19,959 nt of DNA, taken from Flavobacterium sp. Lineage in GTDB: Bacteria > Bacteroidota > Bacteroidia > Flavobacteriales > Flavobacteriaceae. The notes beneath the pieces are model-generated. The model did not search any database and was not told where the DNA came from. It worked only from the letters and a program-made list of their open reading frames with translations. Where the stretch lies: positions 1 to 19,959 of the forward strand of contig JALRGZ010000255.1 in NCBI GenBank assembly GCA_023253295.1. Direction: 5' to 3'. A program made the position numbers and the translations under genes. Of this stretch, positions 8,404-16,630 are shown piece after piece (position 1 is the first letter of the stretch; each line of letters opens with the position of its first letter).

Positions 8404-8438
8404 AAATGCTTCCTAAGTTTTTTAGGAAGCATTTTTTT
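8404..8438 (+). terminator. Rho-independent terminator between convergent genes
   Basis: A perfect 13-bp stem (AAATGCTTCCTAA, 8404-8416, with 8422-8434) has a 5-base loop, and a run of seven T's ends at 8438. It starts 7 bases after the DUF1573 stop and ends just before the stop of the convergent protease gene. The reverse strand has only a short T run, so the main direction is plus. Confidence 0.88.
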
Positions 8439-8439
8439 A

Positions 8440-9780
8440 TTACAAAATATCTACCACTTTAAATTTAAAATTGAGAACATCATCACTTCTTTGAATTTTT
8501 AAATCGATCCAAATCTCTTTATCGGACCATAAAAAAGCATTGATATCCTGTAAACTTAAATCATAAGTTTCTCTTCCGTTTATTTCCAAAAGAACATCTC
8601 CCATTTGCAAACCACAATTTGCAGCATTAGAATCAGGCCTAACATAACCTATTTCATAAACAGGTTTTAATTCGACTTTATACTTGTATTTTAAATTTGT
8701 ATTAGCCGTATTATCCGAACGGATTTCTTCAGACTGCAACACTATTGAATTATCAGGAACAACAACTAGTTTTCTAACCAATTGCATTCCTGTTCGCCAT
8801 ATCTCAACGCCACTTTTATTATAATAAAAAGGACTTTTATAAAGCTTATTCTTTTTTAAATACATCCCGCCTCTATTATAATCAAAAACCACAACAAACC
8901 GTTTTAAAATTTCTCCACCTAACGATCCTAAACGACCATTATAAAAACTTATATTTTTGATAGAACTTAAATTTGGGAATGCAACTACAGGAAATTGAAA
9001 TTGAAAATCAGCAATTGAAAAAGCATCTATTCGAGCTCTTTTTCCCTCAACAACACCACTCAAACCCTGTCCTAAATAATCATCAAAATGTTTTTGAGGA
9101 ACCTGAATTTTATCTGAAATCTCATCAAAAAGCCAAACAGCATCACTATTTCCTGAATCCACAAGTAACTTTACCTCTACTTTATCATTATTTAAATTAA
9201 CAACCGAATTAACATAAGGCTTTCTCCTTTCAATCAAAAGAGGCATATGAACAAAATCTTTTTTTAGCTTTCTGTTAAACTTAGAATCCAAGTTATAGAG
9301 ATGAATCATATGTTTACTATAATCAATTTGAACCAAATGATTCTCAAAAAAAGAAGAGCCTATAATTCCATTTATAGTAACTCCGATATAATTAGACAAG
9401 TTAAAAGACGGATCTAAAATCAAATACAGTAAATGATTATTGGATTCTATCTTATCAATGATAAGTTTATTTCCGGAAGATTTCAATCCTTCCATAGCGG
9501 CATTCCCTCCTAATCCTTGAACGCTAATTTTTTCAACATGATTAAGATTGAGTTCTTTGGTATCTTCAAAACCAAACAAAATAGTTTCTGAAACTCCTGT
9601 GTCTAATAAAAAAAGGAGATCAACACCATTTACTTTAACGTTTATAAAAACAAGATTATTAATTAATTTAAAAGGGATTTTAATTTGATTATTTTTAAGG
9701 TTAGTAAATTCGAATCCCTGTTGCGAATGTGACAGAATCGCAAAACCAAAAAGAAAAAAAAATAGGATTATTTTTTTCAT
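8440..9780 (-). CDS. Exported retropepsin-like aspartyl protease with PDZ domain
   Basis: Likely periplasmic or surface peptidase. A signal peptide is present (MKKIILFFFLFGFAILSHSQ). There are two aspartyl-protease half-domains: the first has Asp60-Thr-Gly in FLLDTGVSETILFG, the second Asp208-Ser-Gly in LLVDSGNSDAVWLF. Two copies in one chain would form a complete pepsin-like active site without dimerisation. A PDZ domain closes the protein (about 365-446), with the SNAANCGLQMGDVLLEING signature that binds C-terminal or exposed peptides. This aspartyl protease-PDZ arrangement recurs in Bacteroidota; substrates are not known to me. It is transcribed away from the aminotransferase gene, and its only downstream neighbour converges on it. 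Confidence 0.88.
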   Translation of the reverse strand: MKKIILFFFLFGFAILSHSQQGFEFTNLKNNQIKIPFKLINNLVFINVKVNGVDLLFLLDTGVSETILFGFEDTKELNLNHVEKISVQGLGGNAAMEGLKSSGNKLIIDKIESNNHLLYLILDPSFNLSNYIGVTINGIIGSSFFENHLVQIDYSKHMIHLYNLDSKFNRKLKKDFVHMPLLIERRKPYVNSVVNLNNDKVEVKLLVDSGNSDAVWLFDEISDKIQVPQKHFDDYLGQGLSGVVEGKRARIDAFSIADFQFQFPVVAFPNLSSIKNISFYNGRLGSLGGEILKRFVVVFDYNRGGMYLKKNKLYKSPFYYNKSGVEIWRTGMQLVRKLVVVPDNSIVLQSEEIRSDNTANTNLKYKYKVELKPVYEIGYVRPDSNAANCGLQMGDVLLEINGRETYDLSLQDINAFLWSDKEIWIDLKIQRSDDVLNFKFKVVDIL

Positions 9781-9875
9781 GAATTGCAGTTTCTATAAAG
9801 TTACTAAAAATCCTCTTTTTATATCGATTAAATGTTAAAATATAAAAGTATCGATAGCTTAGTAAAAAAATAAAT

Positions 9876-9887
9876 TGCAAATTTGCA
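9876..9887. promoter_or_regulatory. 12-bp perfect palindrome upstream of the aminotransferase
   Basis: TGCAAATTTGCA reads the same on both strands and ends 16 bases before the chosen ATG (9904). It may be an operator or a leader element. A short TATCGATA palindrome sits 20-30 bases further upstream. No regulator can be named. Confidence 0.35.
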
Positions 9888-9903
9888 TCAAATTTTCATT
9901 AAC

Positions 9904-11100
9904 ATGCCTAAAATTTCAATTAGAGGAAGAAGAATGCCTGAATCGCCAATTCGCAAATTGGCTCCATTTGCTGATATAGCTAACAAAAAAGGCCTAAAAG
10001 TATATCACTTAAACATTGGTCAACCCGATATCAAAAGTCCTGAAATAGCCATTCAAGCCATAAAAAACATCAACAAAGACATTATTGAATACGGGCCTTC
10101 AGCCGGTTATGAAAGTTATAGAAAAAAATTAGCGCAGTTCTACACCAATCAAAACGTAAGAGTTGATTTTGCCGATATTATGATCACCACAGGTGGTTCT
10201 GAGGCATTGTTATTTGCTTTAGGTAGTATTATGGATCCTGAGGATGAAGTAATCATCCCTGAGCCTTTTTACGCTAATTACCACGCTTTTTCTGAAGAAT
10301 CGAGTGCCAGAGTAGTTCCGGTAAATTCAGATTTTGAAGAAGGTTTCACATTACCTTCAATTGAAGCTTTTGAAAAACTGATTACACCAAAAACAAAAGC
10401 TATCATCATTTGTAATCCAAGTAATCCAACAGGAAATCTATACACAGAATCGGAAATCCAACAATTAGGCGAATTAGTTAAAAAACACGATTTGTTTTTA
10501 ATTGCTGACGAAGTGTACAGAGAATTCATTTATGATGAAAAAGACAAGCACTATTCTGTAATGAACCTAATAGGCTTAGAACAAAATGTCATCATGATTG
10601 ATTCTGTTTCTAAGCGTTACAGCATGTGTGGAGCTCGAATTGGCTGTATGGTAACCAAAAATAAAGAGGTTATTGCAACCGCAATGAAATTTGCGCAAGC
10701 GCGTTTATGCCCGCCAACTATTGAGCAAATTGCTTGTGAAGCTGCAATTGACACTCCTCAAAGTTATTTTGACGAAGTAATCAAAGAATATAAAGACCGT
10801 AGAGATACCCTAATTTCAGAATTACTAAAAATTGAAGGCGTAAAAGTAACCCCTCCAAAAGCAGCTTTTTATTGTATTGCGGAACTTCCTGTAGACAACA
10901 CCGAAGATTTTGCACAATGGCTTTTAGAAAGTTACAATTTAAATGGCGAAACCGTTATGGTTGCTCCGGCAGCTGGATTTTACTCCACTCCTGGTATGGG
11001 ATTAAAACAGGTTCGTATTGCTTATGTCCTTAACAAAGAGGATTTAACAAGAGCGGTTCACATTTTAAAAGACGCTATAGCAAGCTATAATACCCTATAA
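9904..11100 (+). CDS. PLP-dependent aminotransferase class I/II (aspartate aminotransferase-like)
   Basis: Cytosolic fold-type I aminotransferase that moves an amino group between an amino acid and a 2-oxo acid. The PLP residues are in place: NPSNPTG (171-177, Asn174), Asp202 and Tyr205 in ADEVYREF, the Schiff-base Lys237 in SVSKRYSMCG, Arg245 in GARIG, and a C-terminal Arg in QVRIAYVL for the substrate carboxylate. The length of 398 residues fits the family. I chose the ATG at 9904 because MPKISIRGRRMPESPIRKL is a sensible N terminus; an in-frame TTG at 9883 lies inside a palindrome and would add seven unsupported residues. The exact substrate (aspartate, aromatic or other) cannot be read from the sequence. 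Two hairpins follow the gene. Confidence 0.92.
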   Translation: MPKISIRGRRMPESPIRKLAPFADIANKKGLKVYHLNIGQPDIKSPEIAIQAIKNINKDIIEYGPSAGYESYRKKLAQFYTNQNVRVDFADIMITTGGSEALLFALGSIMDPEDEVIIPEPFYANYHAFSEESSARVVPVNSDFEEGFTLPSIEAFEKLITPKTKAIIICNPSNPTGNLYTESEIQQLGELVKKHDLFLIADEVYREFIYDEKDKHYSVMNLIGLEQNVIMIDSVSKRYSMCGARIGCMVTKNKEVIATAMKFAQARLCPPTIEQIACEAAIDTPQSYFDEVIKEYKDRRDTLISELLKIEGVKVTPPKAAFYCIAELPVDNTEDFAQWLLESYNLNGETVMVAPAAGFYSTPGMGLKQVRIAYVLNKEDLTRAVHILKDAIASYNTL

Positions 11101-11131
11101 TAATAGAAGTCATTTTAAAAAACATAACAAC

Positions 11132-11166
11132 AAAGACAATAACGAATTTCCAAAGTTATTGTCTTT
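11132..11166 (+). terminator. Hairpin after the aminotransferase gene
   Basis: A perfect 12-bp stem (AAAGACAATAAC, 11132-11143, with 11155-11166) has an 11-base loop. The T run after it is weak (ATCATTTT). Confidence 0.55.
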
Positions 11167-11189
11167 ATCATTTTAAAAACACCACAAAT

Positions 11190-11214
11190 AGCTTCTAGAG
11201 GAGCTTATTTTTTT
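11190..11214 (+). terminator. Second terminator-like hairpin before folE
   Basis: A short stem (AGCTTC with GGAGCT, one G-T pair) is followed by TTA and seven T's (11208-11214). With the preceding hairpin it should isolate folE from the aminotransferase transcript. Confidence 0.5.
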
Positions 11215-11299
11215 ATCAAAAGCTATAGAAAATCTTTAGTTTTTATTAATTATCTTTACAGCCTTAAAAAACGAACACCCACTATAATAGTAGTATTTG

Positions 11300-11971
11300 A
11301 TGATACAAAATGAAGAAATGCACGACGAAATTGGAGACAATCACATTGGTTCGAGTGCAAAAAATCCTTTGCGAGAAGATGCATTCGCAATTTCGGATGA
11401 TGAAAAAATTACAAGAATAAAAAAAGACGTCGAAAACATTCTTTTAACTTTAGGAATGGACTTAACCGACGACAGCTTAAAAGGCACACCTAATCGTGTT
11501 GCTAAAATGTTTGTTAAAGAAATTTTTGGCGGATTGAATCCTAACAAAAAACCAAAGGCATCTACTTTTGACAACAACTACAAATACGGTGAAATGCTTG
11601 TAGAAAAAAATATCATTGTTTATTCTACCTGCGAGCACCATTTATTACCTATCATCGGTAGAGCTCACGTAGCATATATCTCAAATGGTACCGTAATTGG
11701 TTTATCTAAAATGAACCGAATTGTAGAATATTATGCAAAAAGACCTCAAGTTCAAGAGCGTCTTACCATGCAAATTGTTCAGGAATTACAACAAGCCTTA
11801 GGAACTGAAGACGTTGCCTGTGTAATCGATGCAAAACACCTTTGTGTAAATTCAAGAGGTGTTAGCGATATCGAAAGCAGCACAGTAACTTCTGAATTTG
11901 GAGGAAAATTCAAAGAAGAACAATGTAGAAGAGAATTTTTAGACTATATCAAACTAGACACAAAATTCTAA
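11300..11971 (+). CDS. folE: GTP cyclohydrolase I
   Basis: Cytosolic enzyme converting GTP to 7,8-dihydroneopterin triphosphate, the first step of folate and pterin synthesis; the product also feeds QueD, which is encoded 5 kb away. The zinc ligands are visible: Cys111 and His114 in YSTCEHHLLP, and Cys182 in DAKHLCVNSRG. The family block GLSKMNRIVEYYAKRPQVQERL is intact. The length of 223 residues is normal, with a variable acidic N terminus. The ATG at 11300 is preferred; a TTG directly before it would add one residue, and ATG 11318 is also possible. A TATCTTTA box (11251-11258) is a weak -7 candidate. It is the first gene of a plus-strand run folE-cysS-yidD-lgt with gaps of about 65-72 bases. 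Confidence 0.97.
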   Translation: MIQNEEMHDEIGDNHIGSSAKNPLREDAFAISDDEKITRIKKDVENILLTLGMDLTDDSLKGTPNRVAKMFVKEIFGGLNPNKKPKASTFDNNYKYGEMLVEKNIIVYSTCEHHLLPIIGRAHVAYISNGTVIGLSKMNRIVEYYAKRPQVQERLTMQIVQELQQALGTEDVACVIDAKHLCVNSRGVSDIESSTVTSEFGGKFKEEQCRREFLDYIKLDTKF

Positions 11972-12042
11972 CAGCTCGCTCTTTGTAGTCAAGCTCAACT
12001 AATCGAAGCAAAACAAACAAACAGCTCCCAAAAATTTAAAAC

Positions 12043-13521
12043 ATGTCAATTTACAATACTCAAACACTAAAAATATACAATTCACTTTCAGGAGAAAAAG
12101 AAACATTCGTACCGATTAATGAAGGTAGCATTGGAATGTATGTTTGCGGACCAACAGTTTACAGTAATGTACATCTTGGTAACCTAAGAACATTCATGTC
12201 TTTTGATGTGATTTTTAGATATTTCATTCATTTAGGTTACAAAGTAAGATATGTTAGAAACATCACCGATGTAGGTCACATAGTAGATGATGTTGATGAG
12301 GGAGAAGACAAAATCGCTAAAAAAGCAAGATTAGAACAGCTAGAACCAATGGAAGTAGTACAGCGTTATACAGTAGATTTCCATGATATTCTTAGAGCAT
12401 TCAACTTTTTACCACCAAGCATAGAACCTACAGCTACTGGTCACATTATTGAGCAAATTGAAATTATCAAAAAAATAATTGATACTGGAATTGGCTACGA
12501 AGCCAATGGCTCTGTTTATTTTGACGTGGTAAAATTTAATGAAACCAATAATTACGGAAAATTAAGCGGCCGCAACATCGAAGACATGTTAGCCAATACC
12601 CGCGACTTAGATGGACAGTCTGACAAAAGAAATCCACAGGATTTTGCACTTTGGAAAAAAGCCGAACCAGAACATATTATGCGTTGGCCTTCGCCTTGGA
12701 GCGATGGTTTCCCTGGATGGCATTTAGAATGCACCGCTATGAGCACCAAATACCTTGGTAATCATTTTGATATTCACGGAGGCGGAATGGATTTAAAATT
12801 CCCTCACCACGAATGCGAAATTGCTCAAAACGAAGCTTGTACTGGACACACACCTGTAAACTATTGGATGCACGCCAATATGCTTACCTTAAACGGTAAA
12901 AAAATGGCAAAATCTACCGGTAACAACATTTTACCTAGAGAAATATTAACTGGAGAAAACAGTATTTTAAGCAAGGCTTTTCCTGCTTCCGTTGCTCGTT
13001 TCTTTATGTTGCAAGCACATTACAGAAGTATTCTTGATTTCTCAGATGAAGCTATTGTAGCTGCCGAAAAAGGATATAAAAGATTGATGGAAGCTGTCGA
13101 TTCATTAAATCAAATCAAAACAAGCCCAAGTAGCTCTTTAGATATTGCAAGCTGGAAACAACTTTGTTATGATGCCATGAATGATGATTTCAATACTCCT
13201 ATTTTAATTGCTCATTTATTCGAAGGTGTTCGATACATCAACTTATTAAAAGATAATAAAGAAACTATCAGCGCTGCCGATTTAGAAATCCTCACAAACA
13301 CCATCAACGCTTTTGTTTTTAATGTTTTAGGTCTTGAAAACCAAAAAGCATCCGATAGTAGCAACGATAAACTAGAAGGAACCATCAACATGTTAATCAG
13401 CATGAGAAACAAGGCTCGTGCCGATAAAGATTTCACCATGTCGGACCACATTAGAGACCAATTGCTTGCTTTAGGAATCCAATTAAAAGACAGCAAAGAA
13501 GGAACTACTTTCAGCATCTAG
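12043..13521 (+). CDS. cysS: Cysteinyl-tRNA synthetase
   Basis: Cytosolic class I synthetase charging tRNA-Cys. The N-terminal zinc/active-site Cys35 lies in MYVCGPTVYSNVHLGN, which also carries the HIGH-type motif (HLGN, 44-47). Further zinc ligands are in WHLECTAM and KFPHHECEIAQ. The KMSKS motif reads KMAKS (287-291). The C-terminal helical domain ends with a short RARADKDF..SDHIRDQL block typical of the enzyme. At 492 residues it is the normal size. It lies 71 bases after folE and 65 before yidD, and probably shares their transcript. Confidence 0.98.
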   Translation: MSIYNTQTLKIYNSLSGEKETFVPINEGSIGMYVCGPTVYSNVHLGNLRTFMSFDVIFRYFIHLGYKVRYVRNITDVGHIVDDVDEGEDKIAKKARLEQLEPMEVVQRYTVDFHDILRAFNFLPPSIEPTATGHIIEQIEIIKKIIDTGIGYEANGSVYFDVVKFNETNNYGKLSGRNIEDMLANTRDLDGQSDKRNPQDFALWKKAEPEHIMRWPSPWSDGFPGWHLECTAMSTKYLGNHFDIHGGGMDLKFPHHECEIAQNEACTGHTPVNYWMHANMLTLNGKKMAKSTGNNILPREILTGENSILSKAFPASVARFFMLQAHYRSILDFSDEAIVAAEKGYKRLMEAVDSLNQIKTSPSSSLDIASWKQLCYDAMNDDFNTPILIAHLFEGVRYINLLKDNKETISAADLEILTNTINAFVFNVLGLENQKASDSSNDKLEGTINMLISMRNKARADKDFTMSDHIRDQLLALGIQLKDSKEGTTFSI

Positions 13522-13586
13522 TTAGAAGCAAAAAACATTGAAAATATTTTCTTTTATGAATTCTAAAATCATCCATAAACTCTAAA

Positions 13587-13835
13587 ATGTTTTCAAAAAT
13601 CATCATATTTCCATTAATTATATTGGTGAGATTTTACCAATTGGTATTCTCACCTCTAACACCCGCAACTTGTAGATTTACTCCTAGTTGTTCGACATAC
13701 ATGATTGAAGCCTTACGAACTCATGGCTTATTATACGGTGGTTATCTAGGAATCAAAAGAATTTTTAGTTGCCACCCTTGGGGAAAAAGCGGCTATGATC
13801 CGGTACCTAAAAAAAGAGATTGTAACAAACATTAA
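13587..13835 (+). CDS. yidD: Membrane protein insertion efficiency factor YidD
   Basis: Small, basic, inner-membrane-associated protein that helps the YidC/Sec insertion route. The family signature is complete: an N-terminal amphipathic/hydrophobic helix (FPLIILVRFYQLVFSPL), the TCRFTPSCSTYMIEAL block with its two Cys, GGYLGIKRIFSCHPWG, and a final GYDPVP. It has 82 residues, as expected. It sits in a run with lgt, another membrane-biogenesis gene; its usual partners rnpA, rpmH and yidC are not here. Confidence 0.96.
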   Translation: MFSKIIIFPLIILVRFYQLVFSPLTPATCRFTPSCSTYMIEALRTHGLLYGGYLGIKRIFSCHPWGKSGYDPVPKKRDCNKH

Positions 13836-13900
13836 CCTTTAATTAGTACTCTTTTTACTTTTAATATTTAATTTTACACCTATATAAAAAACAAAATTAC

Positions 13901-14827
13901 ATGACACAGGCTTTAAACATCGTATGGAATCCATCCGAAGGTATTGATTTAGGTTTTTTTGTAATTAGATATTACAGCTTAATGTTTGTGATCGCATTTG
14001 GATTAGGCTGGTATATTATGAAAAACATTTTCGAACGCGAAAATGAATCCCTAGAAAAACTAGACTCTTTATTTGTATGGAGTGTCCTCGCTACTTTAAT
14101 CGGAGCACGCTTAGGTCATGTTTTCTTTTACGACTGGGAATATTTCAGAAACCATTTATCTGAAATCATATTGCCATTTAGATTTACTCCAAAATTCGAA
14201 TTTACAGGTTTTCAGGGATTAGCCAGTCACGGAGCAGCAATATCTATTATTGTCGCGATGTATTTTTACAGCAAAAACATCCTTAAAAGACCATTATTAT
14301 GGATTTTAGACCGTATTGTTATTCCTGTAGCCAGCGGAGCAATATTTGTTCGTTTAGGTAACTTTTTCAATTCGGAAATTGTAGGTAAAATCACTAACTC
14401 CCCTTTTGGTATACGATTCCTGCATGATTATTACAGCAAAGCTGATGCAGTTAATGCAACTCAAATTGCCAATCCAAAAGAAGCCTATACCGCGATTGCA
14501 ACCAATCCAAAATACGCCGATTTATTAGCACAAGTTCCAACAAAACACCCAACACAACTATACGAAGCATTCTGCTACATTTTTGTTTTTGCAATATTAT
14601 TCTACTTGTACTGGAAAACAGAAGCCAGAAAAAAAACCGGATACCTGTTTGGCCTATTCCTGGTATTACTTTTCTCAGTCAGAATGGTTGTAGAATCAGT
14701 CAAAGAAAGTCAAGGTGGATTTGAAAGTGCTTTAGGCTTACTTTCAACCGGACAATGGTTAAGCATCCCATTTATTTTAATTGGCTTTTATTTCGTCTTT
14801 ACAGCCGAAAAACCAGTAAAAATATAA
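13901..14827 (+). CDS. lgt: Prolipoprotein diacylglyceryl transferase
   Basis: Inner-membrane enzyme that transfers diacylglycerol from phosphatidylglycerol to the lipobox cysteine of prolipoproteins, the first step of lipoprotein maturation. Several hydrophobic spans are visible (for example SLMFVIAFGLGWYIM and SIPFILIGFYFVF). The family signature is present: RLGNFFNSEIVGKITNSPFG, preceded by FQGLASHGAAISI. At 308 residues it is slightly longer than the E. coli enzyme because of an insert after the signature (about 180-210), common in Bacteroidota. The lipoprotein MsrB encoded further right is a predicted substrate. It is the last gene of the run, followed by a strong terminator. Confidence 0.97.
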   Translation: MTQALNIVWNPSEGIDLGFFVIRYYSLMFVIAFGLGWYIMKNIFERENESLEKLDSLFVWSVLATLIGARLGHVFFYDWEYFRNHLSEIILPFRFTPKFEFTGFQGLASHGAAISIIVAMYFYSKNILKRPLLWILDRIVIPVASGAIFVRLGNFFNSEIVGKITNSPFGIRFLHDYYSKADAVNATQIANPKEAYTAIATNPKYADLLAQVPTKHPTQLYEAFCYIFVFAILFYLYWKTEARKKTGYLFGLFLVLLFSVRMVVESVKESQGGFESALGLLSTGQWLSIPFILIGFYFVFTAEKPVKI

Positions 14828-14845
14828 AACAATATACCACAATAT

Positions 14846-14883
14846 AAAAAATGCCGTCTAATCCTTTTAGACGGCATTTTTTT
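14846..14883 (+). terminator. Rho-independent terminator after lgt
   Basis: A 16-bp perfect stem (14846-14861 with 14867-14882, core ATGCCGTCTAA), a 5-base loop TCCTT, and a T run to 14883. The A-rich left arm makes it usable in both directions. Confidence 0.92.
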
Positions 14884-14913
14884 ATTTCATCTTTTTAATT
14901 TTCAAGAATGCCC

Positions 14914-14951
14914 AAAAACAAAAAAACCACCTAACAACCGTTAGATGGTTT
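14914..14951 (-). terminator. Terminator after the downstream tRNA-Thr
   Basis: On the minus strand a 12-bp stem with one G-U pair (AAACCATCTAAC with GTTAGGTGGTTT, 14924-14951) and a GGTT loop is followed by TTTTTTTGTTTTT. It begins 6 bases after the tRNA 3' end. Confidence 0.85.
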
Positions 14952-14957
14952 ATCTTG

Positions 14958-15031
14958 AGCCGATAGAGGGACTCGAACCCACGACCTGCTGATTACAAAT
15001 CAGCTGCTCTAGCCAGCTGAGCTACATCGGC
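14958..15031 (-). tRNA. tRNA-Thr (anticodon TGT), copy 2
   Basis: A 74-nt cloverleaf read on the minus strand. The acceptor GCCGATG pairs with TATCGGC (one G-T) and has discriminator T. The D arm starts AGCTCAGCTGG, the anticodon stem GCTGA/TCAGC encloses TTTGTAA giving TGT (reads ACA, threonine), and the T arm is GTGGGTTCGAGTCCC-like. CCA is not encoded. It is identical in sequence to the upstream copy at 15096-15169. Confidence 0.95.
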
Positions 15032-15062
15032 AATTGTGTAATAATGATATTGATTTCTCAAT

Positions 15063-15089
15063 AAAAAAACATCCAAATAAAGAATGTTT
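15063..15089 (-). terminator. Terminator between the two tRNA-Thr genes
   Basis: On the minus strand AAACATTC pairs with GGATGTTT (one G-U) around a 7-base loop, followed by seven T's. It may cause partial termination or mark a processing point between the two tRNAs. Confidence 0.6.
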
Positions 15090-15095
15090 CTTTTG

Positions 15096-15169
15096 AGCCG
15101 ATAGAGGGACTCGAACCCACGACCTGCTGATTACAAATCAGCTGCTCTAGCCAGCTGAGCTACATCGGC
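15096..15169 (-). tRNA. tRNA-Thr (anticodon TGT), copy 1
   Basis: Promoter-proximal copy, 74 nt, identical to the one at 14958-15031, with the same TGT anticodon for ACN (ACA) threonine codons. Sequence identity extends only about three bases beyond the 3' end and none beyond the 5' end, so the duplicated unit is essentially the tRNA itself. Confidence 0.95.
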
Positions 15170-15185
15170 GTCATTATTACGGGTG

Positions 15186-15215
15186 CAAAGATACATCTGT
15201 AATTTAATTTTCCAA
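15186..15215 (-). promoter_or_regulatory. Promoter of the tRNA-Thr pair
   Basis: On the minus strand TTG (15215-15213), then 19 bases, then TATCTTTG (15193-15186) matches the Bacteroidota consensus TTG-N19-TANNTTTG exactly. The -7 box ends 16 bases before the tRNA 5' end. Confidence 0.8.
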
Positions 15216-15248
15216 ACTAAATTTGCACTTTTTTTCGCTTTTTACTGA

Positions 15249-15515
15249 CTACAATTCGTTGATTTTAGCAATCAATTGATTTGCAACTTGTTCCAATTCT
15301 ACATTGATTTGCTTAAAGTGAGCTTTTTTGTTTTCAACATTCTTAGCATTCACTTTTGTAATCAAATTATCGAAAGCTGCAATGGCTTCATCAATTAAAT
15401 TATTCGTTTCCGCTGTTGGTTTTCCTGTAGTTGAAAGTTCAAACAAGTAAACCGCCTCAATAATATCACCTAAAACGTAGTTGATGTCTTTCTTTAAATT
15501 CTTAACGTTTGCCAT
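15249..15515 (-). CDS. Small helical conserved protein of unknown function
   Basis: 88 residues, not assignable to a named family by eye. It has no signal peptide or membrane span. The sequence is almost all helix-forming: a first helix about 5-30 (VKNLKKDINYVLGDIIEAVYLFEL), a short TGKPTAE turn, then two helices (36-55, 60-86) with regular Ile/Leu/Val spacing. This suggests a small cytosolic helical bundle. The start is well placed, 27 bases after a TACTTTTG box. It follows manA by 56 bases on the same strand but appears to have its own promoter, and it is read toward the tRNA genes. Confidence 0.8.
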   Translation of the reverse strand: MANVKNLKKDINYVLGDIIEAVYLFELSTTGKPTAETNNLIDEAIAAFDNLITKVNAKNVENKKAHFKQINVELEQVANQLIAKINEL

Positions 15516-15541
15516 TTTTATTTAATTTTAATTTGCGCTTG

Positions 15542-15549
15542 CAAAAGTA
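15542..15549 (-). promoter_or_regulatory. Candidate -7 box for the 88-residue protein
   Basis: The minus strand reads TACTTTTG, an exact TANNTTTG match 27 bases before the ATG. No TTG lies at the expected -33 distance. Confidence 0.4.
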
Positions 15550-15571
15550 CACATAAACTTTTTATTTGCCA

Positions 15572-16537
15572 CTATGAAATGTAAATTTCTAAAACAGAAG
15601 CTCTTCCATTTAAAACAAACAACTGAATAGCAGCAGGAAGCAGTACAGTATCTCCTTTTTTATAACTGTATTTCACACCATTACATTCTAATTCAAAGGC
15701 TCCTTCCACACACATATAAACCGTAAAAGTTGCTCCATTTTTATTAACAACCTTCTCCCCTTCTAACGGAATAAAATTAGTCGTAAAATAAGGACAATCA
15801 ACAACTGTATTCGATTGATTAACAGCTTTAGCATACTCTTTATAAGTATCTACTTTATCATAATTAATAGCATCCAAAGCTAAATCAATATGCAATTCCC
15901 TACCATTACCCTGAGCATCCACTCTGTCAAAATCGTAAATTCTATAGGTAATATCAGAAGTTTGTTGAATTTCGGCAACAACCAATCCAGCACCAATAGC
16001 ATGCACAGTCCCCGTTTCTAAAAAGAATACATCCCCTGATTTTACTTTGACATCATCTAAAATAGTAAGCAAACTTTTATTTTTAAGATTCGTTACATAT
16101 TCATCGGCATTTGACTTTTCTTTAAAACCAACAATGATACGAGCATCTTCATCTGCTTGCATGATATACCACATTTCTGTTTTCCCAAATGAATTATGAC
16201 GTTCTTTAGCTAATTCATCATTAGGATGTACCTGGATAGACAAATCTTCTCTCGCATCTAAATATTTAAATAATAAGGGAAATTGTTTTCCAAATCTTTC
16301 ATAAACGGCTGTCCCTAAAATTTCATTTGGAGACTCATCAATAAGTGTCATTAACGAAGCTCCTTTCAACTCTCCATTAGCCACCACACTAACATCACCT
16401 TCAACTGTAGATAATTCCCAACTTTCACCAACAGTTGTTGATTCAATGGGTTTGGCTAAAACTGTTTTTAATTTTTCGCCACCCCAAATACGTTCTTTTA
16501 AAATAGGTTCAAATTGCAATGGATAGATGTTCTTCAT
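15572..16537 (-). CDS. manA: Mannose-6-phosphate isomerase, class I
   Basis: Cytosolic zinc enzyme of the cupin fold interconverting mannose 6-phosphate and fructose 6-phosphate, linking glycolysis to GDP-mannose and surface sugars. The zinc ligands are visible: Gln102 and His104 in IQVHPNDELA, Glu121 in GKTEMWYIM, and His179 in ETGTVHAIGAG. The N-terminal block EPILKERIWGGEKL is typical. At 321 residues it is the short bacterial form. A consensus-like promoter precedes it, so it is probably transcribed apart from the idi-queD-bcp genes upstream. Confidence 0.95.
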   Translation of the reverse strand: MKNIYPLQFEPILKERIWGGEKLKTVLAKPIESTTVGESWELSTVEGDVSVVANGELKGASLMTLIDESPNEILGTAVYERFGKQFPLLFKYLDAREDLSIQVHPNDELAKERHNSFGKTEMWYIMQADEDARIIVGFKEKSNADEYVTNLKNKSLLTILDDVKVKSGDVFFLETGTVHAIGAGLVVAEIQQTSDITYRIYDFDRVDAQGNGRELHIDLALDAINYDKVDTYKEYAKAVNQSNTVVDCPYFTTNFIPLEGEKVVNKNGATFTVYMCVEGAFELECNGVKYSYKKGDTVLLPAAIQLFVLNGRASVLEIYIS

Positions 16538-16574
16538 TTGTTTCTAAGTTTAATTTGTTTGTTTTTAGTAATAA

Positions 16575-16606
16575 CAAAAGTAACTTGCTAAGCCATTTTA
16601 AAACAA
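16575..16606 (-). promoter_or_regulatory. Promoter of manA
   Basis: On the minus strand TTG (16606-16604), a 21-base spacer and TACTTTTG (16582-16575) form a good Bacteroidota promoter ending 37 bases before the manA ATG. Confidence 0.62.
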
Positions 16607-16630
16607 GTACTTTTTATTCAAATCTATAGA

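Noticed and set aside
9883..9903. TTG start adding seven residues to the aminotransferase
   Set aside because: The TTG lies inside a palindrome and the ATG at 9904 gives a family-like N terminus.
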